A stretch of DNA of 64,000 bases from Flavipsychrobacter sp. (GCA_041392855.1 JAWKLD010000001.1:1536001-1600000), one strand, 5' to 3'. Counted from the first letter of the stretch, positions 42,993 to 52,522 are shown. Notes: generated by a model not told the origin, from the letters alone. A program made the numbers and translations.

Positions 42993-43622
42993 ATGAGCAC
43001 ACAAAAACACTTTGCCGAAAAACTGATGCAAATTAAGGCATTGCAAATCAACCTGCAACAGCCATATACATGGGCATCGGGCTGGAATTCTCCTGTATAT
43101 TGCGACAACCGTAAGGTATTATCTTACCCTTATGTACGCGACTTTGTGAAAAGCGAATTGGCCAATATGGCGTTAGAGCACTTCCCAGAGGCTGATGTAA
43201 TAGCAGGCGTAGCTACAGCAGGCATACCTCATGGCACTATGGCTGCCGACTTATTAAAATTACCGTTCATATACGTGCGCGATAAACCCAAAGCACATGG
43301 TATGGGCAACCAAATAGAAGGCGTACTCGAAGCAGGACAAAAAGTTGTGGTGATAGAAGACCTAGTATCTACAGGCAAAAGCAGCCTTAAAGCTGTAGAC
43401 GCTATCAAAGCTGCTGGCGGTGAGGTAATTGGCATGTGTGCCTTATTCACTTATGGTTTTGATGCTGCAACGGAGGCTTTTGAAAAAGCAAACATTCCAT
43501 TATTTACCATTAGCAACTATGCTGCCTTGATGGATGTAGCTGAAGAACAAAAGCTCATACAGCCTGAAGAGAAAGCTACACTAGAGTCTTGGCGTGCAGA
43601 CCCGGCTAACTGGAGAAAATAA
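42993..43622 (+). CDS. pyrE: Orotate phosphoribosyltransferase PyrE
   Basis: The 209-aa enzyme joins orotate and PRPP to give OMP in pyrimidine synthesis. Conserved parts are 'PYTWASGWNSPVYCDNRKVL' (substrate end), 'IAGVATAGIPHGTMAADLL', 'FIYVRDKPKAHGMGNQIEG' (Lys/His flexible loop) and the PRPP motif 'VVVIEDLVSTGKSSLKAVDA'. It starts a short run of genes with the UbiA prenyltransferase and maf. Confidence 0.97.
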   Translation: MSTQKHFAEKLMQIKALQINLQQPYTWASGWNSPVYCDNRKVLSYPYVRDFVKSELANMALEHFPEADVIAGVATAGIPHGTMAADLLKLPFIYVRDKPKAHGMGNQIEGVLEAGQKVVVIEDLVSTGKSSLKAVDAIKAAGGEVIGMCALFTYGFDAATEAFEKANIPLFTISNYAALMDVAEEQKLIQPEEKATLESWRADPANWRK

Positions 43623-43639
43623 TATCGATATCAGTATAT

Positions 43640-44590
43640 ATGGCGTGGCTTAAATTGATACGCTGGCAAAACCTCATCATCATTTTCTTAACGCAACTTT
43701 TTGCGTGGGGCTGCGTTATTGTGCCTATGCAGCAATATGCTGAGACACCATTATTACTTGATTGGTCCAACTTCTTATTAATAAGTACCTCTACTGTACT
43801 TATTGCAGCAGCAGGCTATATTATCAATGACTATTTTGATATTAAGATAGACTCGATAAACAAACCCGAAAAAATGGTTCTCGAAAAGAGGATCCCTATG
43901 CGACTGGCCATTATTGCCCATAGCATCATTAATATTATCGGCATCTTATTAGCACTGATAGTAGCTAGAAGAGCTGGGCACTACATTTGGCTGATCTTGC
44001 AACTTAGCTGTACTATTTTACTTGTTTTTTACTCTACTACTTTCAAGCGTCAGTTTATCACGGGCAACCTTGTTGTTGCACTGCTAACGGCCTTTACTAT
44101 AGTAGTGCTCATGGTATATGAAACAGGTATGCACTTCCACCTTTTCAAGCCCTACTTTATCGATACTAAAAACGGGCTTAGCCCCAATCCTGTTTGGGTG
44201 CTAGGCATATACGCCTATTTCGCTTTTATGCTCACATGGATGCGCGAAATAGTAAAAGACATGGAAGATTTTAAAGGAGATAAAGAACAAGGCTGTATGA
44301 CCATGCCTATAAAATGGGGGCTACTGCGTAGCGTGCGTTTCACACAGGCACTAGGGCTATTTACCATCACCCCGCTAATATTGGGAGCATTAAAACTCTA
44401 TCATGCTAATTGGATAACACTTAGCATATATACCCTTTTGGGATTAGCCTTACCTATCAGTATTTGGATATTTTTTCTCAACAAAAAAGCCACAACAGAA
44501 CACTACCATAAAGCTAGCCGATGGCTGAAGGTAATCATGGTACTAGGTATCGGCTCACTGATCATCTATTATTTACAAACTTATGCATAA
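43640..44590 (+). CDS. UbiA-family prenyltransferase (geranylgeranylglycerol-phosphate type)
   Basis: The 316-aa protein has about eight membrane helices and the two Asp-rich UbiA motifs: 'NDYFDIKIDSINKPEK' (first) and 'REIVKDMEDFKGDKEQGC' (second). In Bacteroidota the common annotation is geranylgeranylglycerol-phosphate geranylgeranyltransferase, but the prenyl acceptor cannot be read from the sequence. It starts 17 nt after pyrE and overlaps maf by 8 nt, indicating one operon. Confidence 0.87.
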   Translation: MAWLKLIRWQNLIIIFLTQLFAWGCVIVPMQQYAETPLLLDWSNFLLISTSTVLIAAAGYIINDYFDIKIDSINKPEKMVLEKRIPMRLAIIAHSIINIIGILLALIVARRAGHYIWLILQLSCTILLVFYSTTFKRQFITGNLVVALLTAFTIVVLMVYETGMHFHLFKPYFIDTKNGLSPNPVWVLGIYAYFAFMLTWMREIVKDMEDFKGDKEQGCMTMPIKWGLLRSVRFTQALGLFTITPLILGALKLYHANWITLSIYTLLGLALPISIWIFFLNKKATTEHYHKASRWLKVIMVLGIGSLIIYYLQTYA

Positions 44591-45146
44591 GCTTATTTTA
44601 GCATCACAATCACCAAGAAGAAAACAACTAATGGAGCAAGCCGAGCTTAGCTTTGAGGTCATGTCCGCAAATGTAGCTGAGACCTACCCCGAGGCTATGA
44701 CCGCCAATGCTGTACCCGAATACCTGGCTAATAAAAAAGCTATGGCTATAGATGCACCTGACGATTTTGTAGTAATAGCTGCAGATACTATAGTGGTGTT
44801 AAACAACAAGATATTGGGCAAACCTGCTGATGAAGAAGAGGCTAAAGAAACCCTTCGCAAACTATCTGGTAAAACTCATGAAGTCATCACAGGCGTATGT
44901 ATGAAAAAAGGAGAACAAGTCATTAGCTTCTCCGTAACTACAGAAGTGCACTTCCGCCGTCTTTCCGACAAACAGATCAACCACTATGTAACGAAGTACA
45001 AACCCTTAGATAAAGCAGGTGCTTACGCCATACAAGAGTGGATAGGCTTAATAGGCATCAAAAGGATAAAAGGAGACTATTATAATGTAGTAGGTCTTCC
45101 CATAGGAAAAATTGTGAAGCAGCTCCGTTACTTAACTATTGACTAG
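44583..45146 (+). CDS. maf: Maf-family nucleoside triphosphate pyrophosphatase
   Basis: The 187-aa house-cleaning enzyme hydrolyses non-canonical or excess nucleoside triphosphates to monophosphates. The Maf motifs are intact: 'LILASQSPRRKQLMEQA' at the N-terminus, 'VVIAADTIVVLNNKILGKP' and 'KPLDKAGAYAIQEW'. These residues fit the YhdE (dTTP/UTP) group. It overlaps the UbiA gene by 8 nt and the convergent oxidoreductase gene by 11 nt. Confidence 0.94.
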   Translation: MHKLILASQSPRRKQLMEQAELSFEVMSANVAETYPEAMTANAVPEYLANKKAMAIDAPDDFVVIAADTIVVLNNKILGKPADEEEAKETLRKLSGKTHEVITGVCMKKGEQVISFSVTTEVHFRRLSDKQINHYVTKYKPLDKAGAYAIQEWIGLIGIKRIKGDYYNVVGLPIGKIVKQLRYLTID

Positions 45147-46266
45147 CTAAAGTAGCCAGTTGCTTGCCCGCCAAGCTACCTATGGCTACTCCCATACCGC
45201 CCATTCTAAAAGCACCAAACACGTTTTGGGAAATTGCTTTTACAATGGGCTTTTTTGTTTTGCCAAACGCCATAATACCCGACCAACACATATCTACTTC
45301 AAAGTTATTGTGAGGCAGCACTATCTCTTTAAGTTTACGAACCAGATCATCCTGAATCATTTGAGTAGTAGCCATATCTGTAGTTGTTTCCCCTGCAAAG
45401 TCTAAATTTCTACCTCCACCTATCATCACTCTGTTGTCTATCTCTCTAAAGTAATAGTACCCTTTATCGAAATGAAAAACACCTTTTACTTTTAAACCGT
45501 CAATGGGTTTGGTAATTAAAACTTGCCCCCTCCCCTCTTCTACATCCTCATTGGGTAGTAGCTCTTTGGTAAAAGCATTGGTGCATATAAATAGCTGATT
45601 GCCATTAAACCCAATACTTGTTCTCACATTATCGTTTACTACAACGGTTACACCACTCCCTGTATCCTCATATTCTTTTACCGTTGCACCTGTCTTTATC
45701 TCCACACCTAATGTTATGGCATGATCCATTAAAGATCGAACCATTTTACCTGTATGCAGCTCCCCCTCTTGTATATTTTCTATCAGTGCTTTTGTGTAGT
45801 TACCATCTAACCCTAGTGCGTCAATTTTATCATTAGCCAATCTAAAAACCGGCTGCTTATTAACCGGGAGTAATAGTCGGTTAAAATAATCTATCTTCTC
45901 CAAAGCATATTTTTCTTGCTCATTGATCAATTCATAACTACCGTTAGCGGCATAACCTATTGCCTCATCACCTAGTCTACTTCTTAAAATAGACAACCCC
46001 TCTTTTCTTTGTACAAACAAGTCTACTATCTCATCCTCTGTAGTGTGGTCCAGATCGTCCAAAAGCTCTGTAACACTGCCCATACAGGCAAACCCTGCAT
46101 TCCTGCTGCTGGCACCAGCAGGCAGCAAGCTTCGCTCCAGAATCAATACTCGAGACTTCGCTTTTTGTTCCTTTAACGCTATGGCTGTACTAAGCCCTAC
46201 AATGCCACAACCAATAATTATGGCATCATATTCTGTTAAACTTTCTTGTTCCCAATAACTGAGCAT
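45136..46266 (-). CDS. FAD-dependent oxidoreductase, DAO family
   Basis: The 376-aa protein has an N-terminal dinucleotide-binding motif 'DAIIIGCGIVGLSTAIALK' (GxGxxG), 'LERSLLPAGASSRNAGFACM' and a C-terminal 'MGGMGVAIGSLAGKQL', as in glycine/D-amino-acid oxidase-like flavoproteins. The substrate is an amine or amino acid of unknown kind. Its stop lies within the end of maf. Confidence 0.88.
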   Translation of the reverse strand: MLSYWEQESLTEYDAIIIGCGIVGLSTAIALKEQKAKSRVLILERSLLPAGASSRNAGFACMGSVTELLDDLDHTTEDEIVDLFVQRKEGLSILRSRLGDEAIGYAANGSYELINEQEKYALEKIDYFNRLLLPVNKQPVFRLANDKIDALGLDGNYTKALIENIQEGELHTGKMVRSLMDHAITLGVEIKTGATVKEYEDTGSGVTVVVNDNVRTSIGFNGNQLFICTNAFTKELLPNEDVEEGRGQVLITKPIDGLKVKGVFHFDKGYYYFREIDNRVMIGGGRNLDFAGETTTDMATTQMIQDDLVRKLKEIVLPHNNFEVDMCWSGIMAFGKTKKPIVKAISQNVFGAFRMGGMGVAIGSLAGKQLATLASQ

Positions 46267-46302
46267 GATACAAAGTAAAAATCTTTACCTTAAATTGGCA
46301 GT

Positions 46303-46803
46303 ATGAAACGACTAATATTTGCATTAATACTAATACCTCAATTTATTTTTGCTCAGGAGGAAGAACAACCGTTTGAAGGTTTTGAAGTAAAAAACTGCTA
46401 TCAATATGTGGCTAAAGAGCTTTGTAAGACCGATGGTATCTTCAATTCCCTTACAAAAAACAAAGTCAAGAAGTCTACCAAAACGATATATATCAACAAG
46501 CAAAACTTTTTGATAGAGATGCCCGATACCTCGAATGGTATAGCTATTAAGCAAATAGATGTCATGGAAAACATGAAAACCCTTGCACAAGAAGTAAAAA
46601 GCGGTGAAGCAGCCATATTCCACATTACAGAAATGACGCTAAGACCTGACACCTGCGATATATGGGTATTTCCTATGGATGTAAAAAAGTCGATGTTTAA
46701 GACAGAAGTGGAATATAGCGACCAAGGTTGTAAGGCCAAATTCTTCTTCAACCAAGCACCTCCTAAGTTTATTTTCAGAAATGTAGACTGCGCTAAGTTG
46801 TAA
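46303..46803 (+). CDS. Secreted hypothetical protein
   Basis: The 166-aa protein has a signal peptide ('LIFALILIPQFIFAQ') and then an acidic stretch (EEEQPFEGFEV). Four Cys in the mature part could form disulfides (NCYQYV, LCKTDG, DTCDIW, QGCKAK). No family is recognised and no sorting domain is seen, so it is probably periplasmic. It stands before leuS, which has its own promoter element. Confidence 0.65.
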   Translation: MKRLIFALILIPQFIFAQEEEQPFEGFEVKNCYQYVAKELCKTDGIFNSLTKNKVKKSTKTIYINKQNFLIEMPDTSNGIAIKQIDVMENMKTLAQEVKSGEAAIFHITEMTLRPDTCDIWVFPMDVKKSMFKTEVEYSDQGCKAKFFFNQAPPKFIFRNVDCAKL

Positions 46804-46839
46804 TCTGGCATTTTAGCTCGATTATCATCGCTGGTTTTG

Positions 46840-46847
46840 TATTTTTG
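46840..46847 (+). promoter_or_regulatory. -7 element (TATTTTTG) for leuS
   Basis: TATTTTTG matches TAnnTTTG and ends 40 nt before the leuS ATG. No clear TTTG is found at the standard distance. Confidence 0.4.
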
Positions 46848-46887
46848 CCGTCCAACAGACTATCTATAATAGACATACGGCAATACA

Positions 46888-49800
46888 ATGGAGTACAATT
46901 TCGGCGAAATAGAGCAGAATGCACGAAAGTTCTGGAAAGAGAACGAAGTATATAAAGTAAGCAACAATAGCGATAAACCTAAGTATTATGTGCTGGACAT
47001 GTTCCCTTACCCAAGTGGTGCGGGCTTGCACGTAGGTCACCCACTGGGCTATATTGCTTCTGATATTTTTGCCCGTTACAAAAGACTGAAAGGCTTCAAT
47101 GTACTCCACCCAATGGGTTATGATGCCTTTGGCTTGCCTGCCGAGCAGTACGCTTTGGAAACAGGGCAACACCCTGCCGACACTACAGAGCAAAATATTG
47201 CGCGCTACCGTCAGCAGTTGGACAATATAGGCTTTTGCTACGACTGGAGCCGTGAGGTACGCACCAGCGACCCTAAATACTACAAGTGGACACAGTGGAT
47301 ATTCTTACAATTATTCCATAGTTGGTTTGATAGAACGGAACAAAAGGCAAAACCACTTACCGAGCTTATTAGCCTGTTTGAACAAGAAGGAAACACCAAC
47401 CATACTTGCCCTGCTGACGACAGTTTGAGTTTTTCTGCAGAGAAATGGAAAGCTATGCCTGCTAAAGAGCAGCGTGAGGTATTGATGCAATACCGTCTTG
47501 CTTACCTAAGCCATGCAGAAGTGTGGTGGTGTGAGGCGCTAGGTACTGTATTGGCAAATGATGAGGTACAAAATGGCGTATCAGAACGTGGCGGACATCC
47601 TGTAGTGAAGAAACGTATGAACCAATGGTTTTTACGCATAACTGAATATGCAGAACGTTTGCTATCAGGTTTCGACAATCTTTCTTGGACAGATGCCATG
47701 AAAGAAATGCAGCGCAACTGGATAGGAAAGAGTGAAGGTGCAGAAGTAGACTTCCCGATCACAGGAACGGATAAGCATATCAAAGTGTTTACTACTCGCC
47801 CCGACACCATATTTGGGGTAGACTTTATGGTAGTAGCTCCAGAGCATGATCTGGTAAATGAGATAACAACAGCCGGGCAAAAAACGGAAGTAGAAAAATA
47901 TAGAGCATACGTACAGAGCCGTAGTGAGCGTGAGCGTATGACGGAGGTAAAAAGCATTACGGGTGCTTTTACTGGTGCCTATGTTACACACCCTTTCACG
48001 CAGCAGCAAGTACCTGTATGGATATCAGAATATGTATTAGCAGGCTATGGTACAGGCGCTATTATGGCTGTACCTGCGGGTGATGAGCGTGACCATGCTT
48101 TTGCCAAGCATTTCAACATACCTATCACCAATATATTTGGCAATAACTACAATGGAGAGGAAGCATATACTGACAAGAAAGGAACTATTGAGAATAGCGA
48201 TTTCTTAAATGGCATAGCTATTCCTGAATCGATAAGTGTAGCTGTAAAAGCTATTGAAGAAAAAGGATTGGGCACGGCTAAGATCAACTACAAATTGCGC
48301 GATGCAGGTTTTAGTCGCCAGCGCTACTGGGGCGAACCTTTTCCAATAGTATATATAGACGGCCAACCTTATGCCACTGACGAAAACGAAGCAGCAGGTA
48401 TTGACCAAACCCTTCCTGTAGAACTACCAAAGGTTGATAACTACAAACCGGGACCAGAAGGACAAGGCCCTTTGGCAAATGAGGAAGATTGGGTAAATAC
48501 TGCTATTGGCAAACGTGAGACCAATACTATGCCTGGCTATGCGGGTAGTAGCTGGTACTTCCTACGCTATATGGACCCTCACAATGATGAAACTTTTGCA
48601 GATAGAAAAGCGACTGACTACTGGCAAGCTGTAGATGTATATGTAGGCGGTACAGAGCATGCTGTAGGCCATCTGCTATACAGCCGTATGTGGACGAAAG
48701 CATTGTATGATCTAGGACATATTGGTTTCGATGAGCCCTTCAAGCAACTCATTAACCAAGGGATGATACAGGGTAGTTCCAGATTTGTGTATAGGCTTAA
48801 TACTGATGCTGCATCTTTTCTTATTTTAAGAACACTAAAAAAGCATTTTAGTGGCTATGAATTTAAAAGTGAATATGAAAATATACCAATTGAAGCCGAC
48901 TACTTCAGTGAAAAAGAAGGCATTGCAATCATCGTAACTTATCAAAAAAACATACAAAAGCGATTAGCTAAATTAAGTGACACATACAAGCATATACAAA
49001 TAATACTAATAAGCCGTGAAGAAATCTTTGAGATTTATCAAAGGGATATTTCTGAATTAAAGACTTTATTAAGTAATATTTTTAATAATGAAGAAAACTA
49101 CTACTCAAAAAAAGATAGGCGTGAATTTTATATTTCATATAATAGACTAAAAGAATTCGACAAATCGCACGTAGACAAACAGCATATTAATATCAAGTAT
49201 GTAGATGGCTTAGAGCTAGACATTGAGCAATTAAGAAAAGACAACATCTTATACTCAAAAGATGAATTCCTACTAGAAGACCAAAAGTACATCTGTAGTG
49301 CCGAAGTTGAAAAGATGTCAAAAAGTAAATACAATGTAGTAAACCCTGATGGCATCGTTGCTCAATATGGTGCGGATACTTTCCGTATGTATGAGATGTT
49401 CCTTGGGCCTATAGAAGTAAGCAAACCTTGGGACACAAAAGGTATAGAGGGAGTACATCGTTTCTTGAAAAAACTATGGCGTTTGTATGCTGACGATCAA
49501 AAAGGCTGGATAGTAACAGATGAAGAAGCGACCAACGATGAGCTTAAATTGCTACACAAAACCATAAAGAAAATAGGCGATGATATAGAGCGTTTCTCTT
49601 TTAATACTTCTGTTGCGCAGTTCATGATATGTGTGAATGAGCTAACAACACTTAACTGTCATAAGCGTGCTATACTGGAGCCATTGGCAATTGCCATTGC
49701 ACCATTTGCACCACACTTGGCAGAAGAACTTTGGCACAAACTAGGACATAAGGATAGTGTAACACTAGCGCCATTCCCTACTGCTGAAGAAAAGTACTTG

Positions 49801-49998
49801 GTAGAAAACACGAAGAAATATCCAATTGCCATCAATGGTAAAACAAGAGATGAAATGGAGTTTCCTTTGGATATAGACAAGGCAGAATTGGAACAACAAG
49901 TGTTAGCCAACGAAACTGTTATTAAATGGATGGAAGGCAAAACGCTACGTAAGTTCATTTACGTACCAGGCAGAATGATCAATGTGGTGGTTGGATAA
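46888..49998 (+). CDS. leuS: Leucyl-tRNA synthetase with an extra ~120-residue insert
   Basis: The 1036-aa class I synthetase is about 100 residues longer than usual for Bacteroidota. The HIGH motif is HVGH (48-51), the editing domain contains 'TTRPDTIFGVDFMVVAPEH', and KMSKS is at 809-813. Between 'MIQGSSRFVYRL' (626-637) and 'HINIKYVDGLELDIEQ' (766 on) lies an extra segment of roughly 120 residues with lower GC than the rest. Within it 'IPIEADYFSEKEGIAIIV' and 'IQIILISREEIFEIY' recall a PD-(D/E)xK or DUF559-type nuclease core, but the catalytic E-x-K is not recognisable. The reading frame is unbroken, so the enzyme should work. The 3' end overlaps the convergent SGNH gene by 20 nt. Confidence 0.96.
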   Translation: MEYNFGEIEQNARKFWKENEVYKVSNNSDKPKYYVLDMFPYPSGAGLHVGHPLGYIASDIFARYKRLKGFNVLHPMGYDAFGLPAEQYALETGQHPADTTEQNIARYRQQLDNIGFCYDWSREVRTSDPKYYKWTQWIFLQLFHSWFDRTEQKAKPLTELISLFEQEGNTNHTCPADDSLSFSAEKWKAMPAKEQREVLMQYRLAYLSHAEVWWCEALGTVLANDEVQNGVSERGGHPVVKKRMNQWFLRITEYAERLLSGFDNLSWTDAMKEMQRNWIGKSEGAEVDFPITGTDKHIKVFTTRPDTIFGVDFMVVAPEHDLVNEITTAGQKTEVEKYRAYVQSRSERERMTEVKSITGAFTGAYVTHPFTQQQVPVWISEYVLAGYGTGAIMAVPAGDERDHAFAKHFNIPITNIFGNNYNGEEAYTDKKGTIENSDFLNGIAIPESISVAVKAIEEKGLGTAKINYKLRDAGFSRQRYWGEPFPIVYIDGQPYATDENEAAGIDQTLPVELPKVDNYKPGPEGQGPLANEEDWVNTAIGKRETNTMPGYAGSSWYFLRYMDPHNDETFADRKATDYWQAVDVYVGGTEHAVGHLLYSRMWTKALYDLGHIGFDEPFKQLINQGMIQGSSRFVYRLNTDAASFLILRTLKKHFSGYEFKSEYENIPIEADYFSEKEGIAIIVTYQKNIQKRLAKLSDTYKHIQIILISREEIFEIYQRDISELKTLLSNIFNNEENYYSKKDRREFYISYNRLKEFDKSHVDKQHINIKYVDGLELDIEQLRKDNILYSKDEFLLEDQKYICSAEVEKMSKSKYNVVNPDGIVAQYGADTFRMYEMFLGPIEVSKPWDTKGIEGVHRFLKKLWRLYADDQKGWIVTDEEATNDELKLLHKTIKKIGDDIERFSFNTSVAQFMICVNELTTLNCHKRAILEPLAIAIAPFAPHLAEELWHKLGHKDSVTLAPFPTAEEKYLVENTKKYPIAINGKTRDEMEFPLDIDKAELEQQVLANETVIKWMEGKTLRKFIYVPGRMINVVVG

Positions 49999-50938
49999 TA
50001 GCTACCAACTCATGCTTTAGCCATTGGCTCATAGCAGTAGCACCATACTCATTCATATGGCTGCCATCTTTCCAATAATACTTATTGTTATAAATAGAAT
50101 CAGGAGGTATCAAAACGGTACCTCTTTTTTTGAAAAAGTCATATTCTTCAGGCACTCTACTTAGTCCATACTGAGGCAAATAAAGAAAGTGTACTTGACA
50201 GCCTTTTTCCTCCAGCATTTTTATGGTTTTATCTATATACCTAAATGAGTACTGGTAACGAAACCATCTACTAAAGCCTTCTGTTTTTTGAATATGCTTA
50301 CCCTCTTCTGCCAATCTATCCAGTACTTCGCTTGCTACATGTGTGGTGTCTGTAAAATGCCCAAACAACCAGTCGTCGTGTACAGGCGGTAGCATGTCTA
50401 CACGAAACAGCTGGCTTCTTACATCATCAAAGCGAGCTTTGGACGCTTTGTATATATCTTCAATATAGTTATCGTTAAATATCATCACAGGCTGGAACAA
50501 CTCTTCATTACTAGCCAGATAGGCAAAGTCTTCATGCCCGTCCCAATTTTCTTTTAAGTTTATTTCCAGTATTACGTGCTTCAGGTCCCATCGCTCCAGC
50601 ATACGCTTGGCTAATAAGTGATGCATATTTCTACCGAACCTACAGTAGCCCATGTTCAGCACATTCATATCAACACCGCTATCCTTAATACGCTGCTCTA
50701 AAACATGATCATTGATAGCATCCATAGTACGAGAAGTGCCTAGGAAGGCTATGTCTACTTTTCTATCTATTAGGTTGAGCCTATCATATATCCACCCACT
50801 ATGCCCTGAACAATTGTACTTGGGAAAATGATATCGGAACCGTTCATTACCATTTGCTATAAACAACCCTACAAGCCCGAGCAACAGCGGCAATGCAAAC
50901 AACAATATATTGGACCATATTTTTTTACGTTCACTCAT
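49979..50938 (-). CDS. SGNH-fold acyltransferase/esterase, partner of MBOAT
   Basis: The protein is 319 aa from ATG 50938; an upstream in-frame start at 51007 would overlap the MBOAT gene. One N-terminal membrane anchor ('NILLFALPLLLGLVGLFIA') precedes an SGNH-like domain with 'IAFLGTSRTMDAIND' (nucleophile block), 'MNVLNMGYCRFG', and the C-terminal Asp/His pair in 'YYWKDGSHMNEYGA'. Such proteins act with MBOAT proteins (AlgI/AlgJ- or PatA/PatB-like) to add acetyl groups to exported polysaccharides or peptidoglycan. It starts 4 nt after the MBOAT stop. Confidence 0.82.
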   Translation of the reverse strand: MSERKKIWSNILLFALPLLLGLVGLFIANGNERFRYHFPKYNCSGHSGWIYDRLNLIDRKVDIAFLGTSRTMDAINDHVLEQRIKDSGVDMNVLNMGYCRFGRNMHHLLAKRMLERWDLKHVILEINLKENWDGHEDFAYLASNEELFQPVMIFNDNYIEDIYKASKARFDDVRSQLFRVDMLPPVHDDWLFGHFTDTTHVASEVLDRLAEEGKHIQKTEGFSRWFRYQYSFRYIDKTIKMLEEKGCQVHFLYLPQYGLSRVPEEYDFFKKRGTVLIPPDSIYNNKYYWKDGSHMNEYGATAMSQWLKHELVAIIQPPH

Positions 50939-50942
50939 AATA

Positions 50943-52415
50943 CTAAAACTGGAAGTAGATAAACTTTGGTGCCGTTTCGTACATCCCAAAAAATAATATC
51001 CATGCAATGATGGTATAATACCCTAGCCAGCGTACCAGTTTGGGTGTTTTATCCAATAGTTGCTCTGCTTCAATGCGAAATAATATTAAGTCGATCAACC
51101 AGAACAGCGCTAAGGAAACCAACAAAAAGAGTACAGGTATTCTTAGCAGGTTCGCAGCATGAACTTTTTCAGAAATAGCCTGCAACTGGCTAATAAAAGT
51201 GCTTGCATCAAATGACATCGCATGAAACACATCTATTGCATTTTGCATGTCACTTGCCCTGAATACAACAAAACTCAACACCACAAAATGGAATGTAATT
51301 ATCCATGCCAAAGCATTACACCATTTACTCAATTTCCATTCTTTACATTTGGCATTAATGCCTTTTGTGATGGGCAGCAATAATACTTCAAGACTTATAT
51401 ATGCTGCCTGCAGTGCACCGAAAATAATATATGTCCACCCTGCTCCATGCCATACACCGGATATTAAAAACACAACAAACAAGTTGAAATAAATACGATA
51501 CCCCTTTACTCTATTACCACCAAGCGGTATGTAGATATAATCTCTAAACCAAGTAGACAGAGAGATATGCCACCTGCGCCAAAATTCGATAATTGAAGTT
51601 GAGAATAACGGCTGCCTAAAATTCACCATGAGTTTAAAGCCCATCATTCTGGCCACACCAATAGCAATATCAGAGTAACCGGAAAAATCGCAATACACCT
51701 GTATCACAAAAAAATAAGCCCCTAGTATCGCCATATTACCTCCGAAGTAATCGGGCGCATAAAACACCTCATTTACATAAAGTGCTAAATTATCTGCAAT
51801 GACCATTTTCTTGAAAAAACCCAACAATGCGATACGGAAGCCCACACTTAGATTCTTATACAACAAGGGATGTTTTTCTTTGAATTGAGGGATCAGGTTT
51901 TGAGGTCGCTCAATAGGCCCAGCAACCAGTTGCGGAAAGAACATCACATAAGTTGCATATATTCCTAAATGCTTTTCAGGCTCTTGCTTGCCCCAGTATA
52001 CTTCTATTACATAGCTCAGGCTTTGAAAAGTATGAAAAGACAGGCCTATGGGCAATGCCCACTTCAAAATACCTACAGAATAGTTCCACCCGATAAAACT
52101 GGCTAATGCATTTACATTCTCTGAAAAGAAATTGAAATACTTAAAAACAAAAAGAACACAACAAGTGGCTAATATACTAACGAGCAAGTATCGCTTTTTC
52201 TTCTTCTTATTTACAGTTCTGGCAATAGCTTTTGCCGCAAAAAAGTCTATTAGAATAATGCCCAGCAGGATAAAAAGATACTCGGGTATAAACGAGGCAT
52301 AGAAATAACAACTTGCCACAAATAATAATATCCAACGATATTTATGTGCCAACTTATAGTAGCACAACACTACTATTGGCAGAAATACAAGAAACTGTAT
52401 CGAGTTAAATAGCAT
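50943..52415 (-). CDS. MBOAT-family O-acyltransferase (AlgI-like)
   Basis: The 490-aa protein has ten or more membrane helices. The AlgI-type signatures are present: 'QLVAGPIERPQNLIPQF', 'GYSDIAIGVARMMG', 'FWRRWHISLSTWFRDYIYIP' and the catalytic His in 'SGVWHGAGWTYIIFGALQA'. It passes acyl groups across the inner membrane to an exported glycan, with the SGNH protein encoded 4 nt downstream. The glycan could be the polysaccharide made by the cluster starting at 55.7 kb, but that is inference. Confidence 0.94.
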   Translation of the reverse strand: MLFNSIQFLVFLPIVVLCYYKLAHKYRWILLFVASCYFYASFIPEYLFILLGIILIDFFAAKAIARTVNKKKKKRYLLVSILATCCVLFVFKYFNFFSENVNALASFIGWNYSVGILKWALPIGLSFHTFQSLSYVIEVYWGKQEPEKHLGIYATYVMFFPQLVAGPIERPQNLIPQFKEKHPLLYKNLSVGFRIALLGFFKKMVIADNLALYVNEVFYAPDYFGGNMAILGAYFFVIQVYCDFSGYSDIAIGVARMMGFKLMVNFRQPLFSTSIIEFWRRWHISLSTWFRDYIYIPLGGNRVKGYRIYFNLFVVFLISGVWHGAGWTYIIFGALQAAYISLEVLLLPITKGINAKCKEWKLSKWCNALAWIITFHFVVLSFVVFRASDMQNAIDVFHAMSFDASTFISQLQAISEKVHAANLLRIPVLFLLVSLALFWLIDLILFRIEAEQLLDKTPKLVRWLGYYTIIAWILFFGMYETAPKFIYFQF

Positions 52416-52507
52416 TTACATAGACTAGGGGTGTACATTCAATATAAAAACTATATCCAGCCTATGCAAATTACACAAGGTTATTTACCTATTAAGCATT
52501 TGTGCCT

Positions 52508-52515
52508 TACCTTTG
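52508..52515 (+). promoter_or_regulatory. -7 element (TACCTTTG) for the SCO gene
   Basis: TACCTTTG matches TAnnTTTG and ends 7 nt before the ATG at 52523, again suggesting an almost leaderless mRNA. Confidence 0.45.
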
Positions 52516-52522
52516 CGGCATT

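Noticed and set aside
46330..46811. Minus-strand frames opposite the secreted protein before leuS
   Set aside because: The plus-strand frame has a clear signal peptide, while the antisense products have no features.
48799..49180. Intein or intron inside leuS
   Set aside because: No intein splice-junction residues (Cys/Ser start, His-Asn end followed by Cys/Ser/Thr) are seen at the edges, and the frame continues without stops, so a stable domain insertion fits better.
47502..49355. Antisense frames within leuS
   Set aside because: They are fully contained in a conserved synthetase gene; long antisense frames are expected from its codon pattern.
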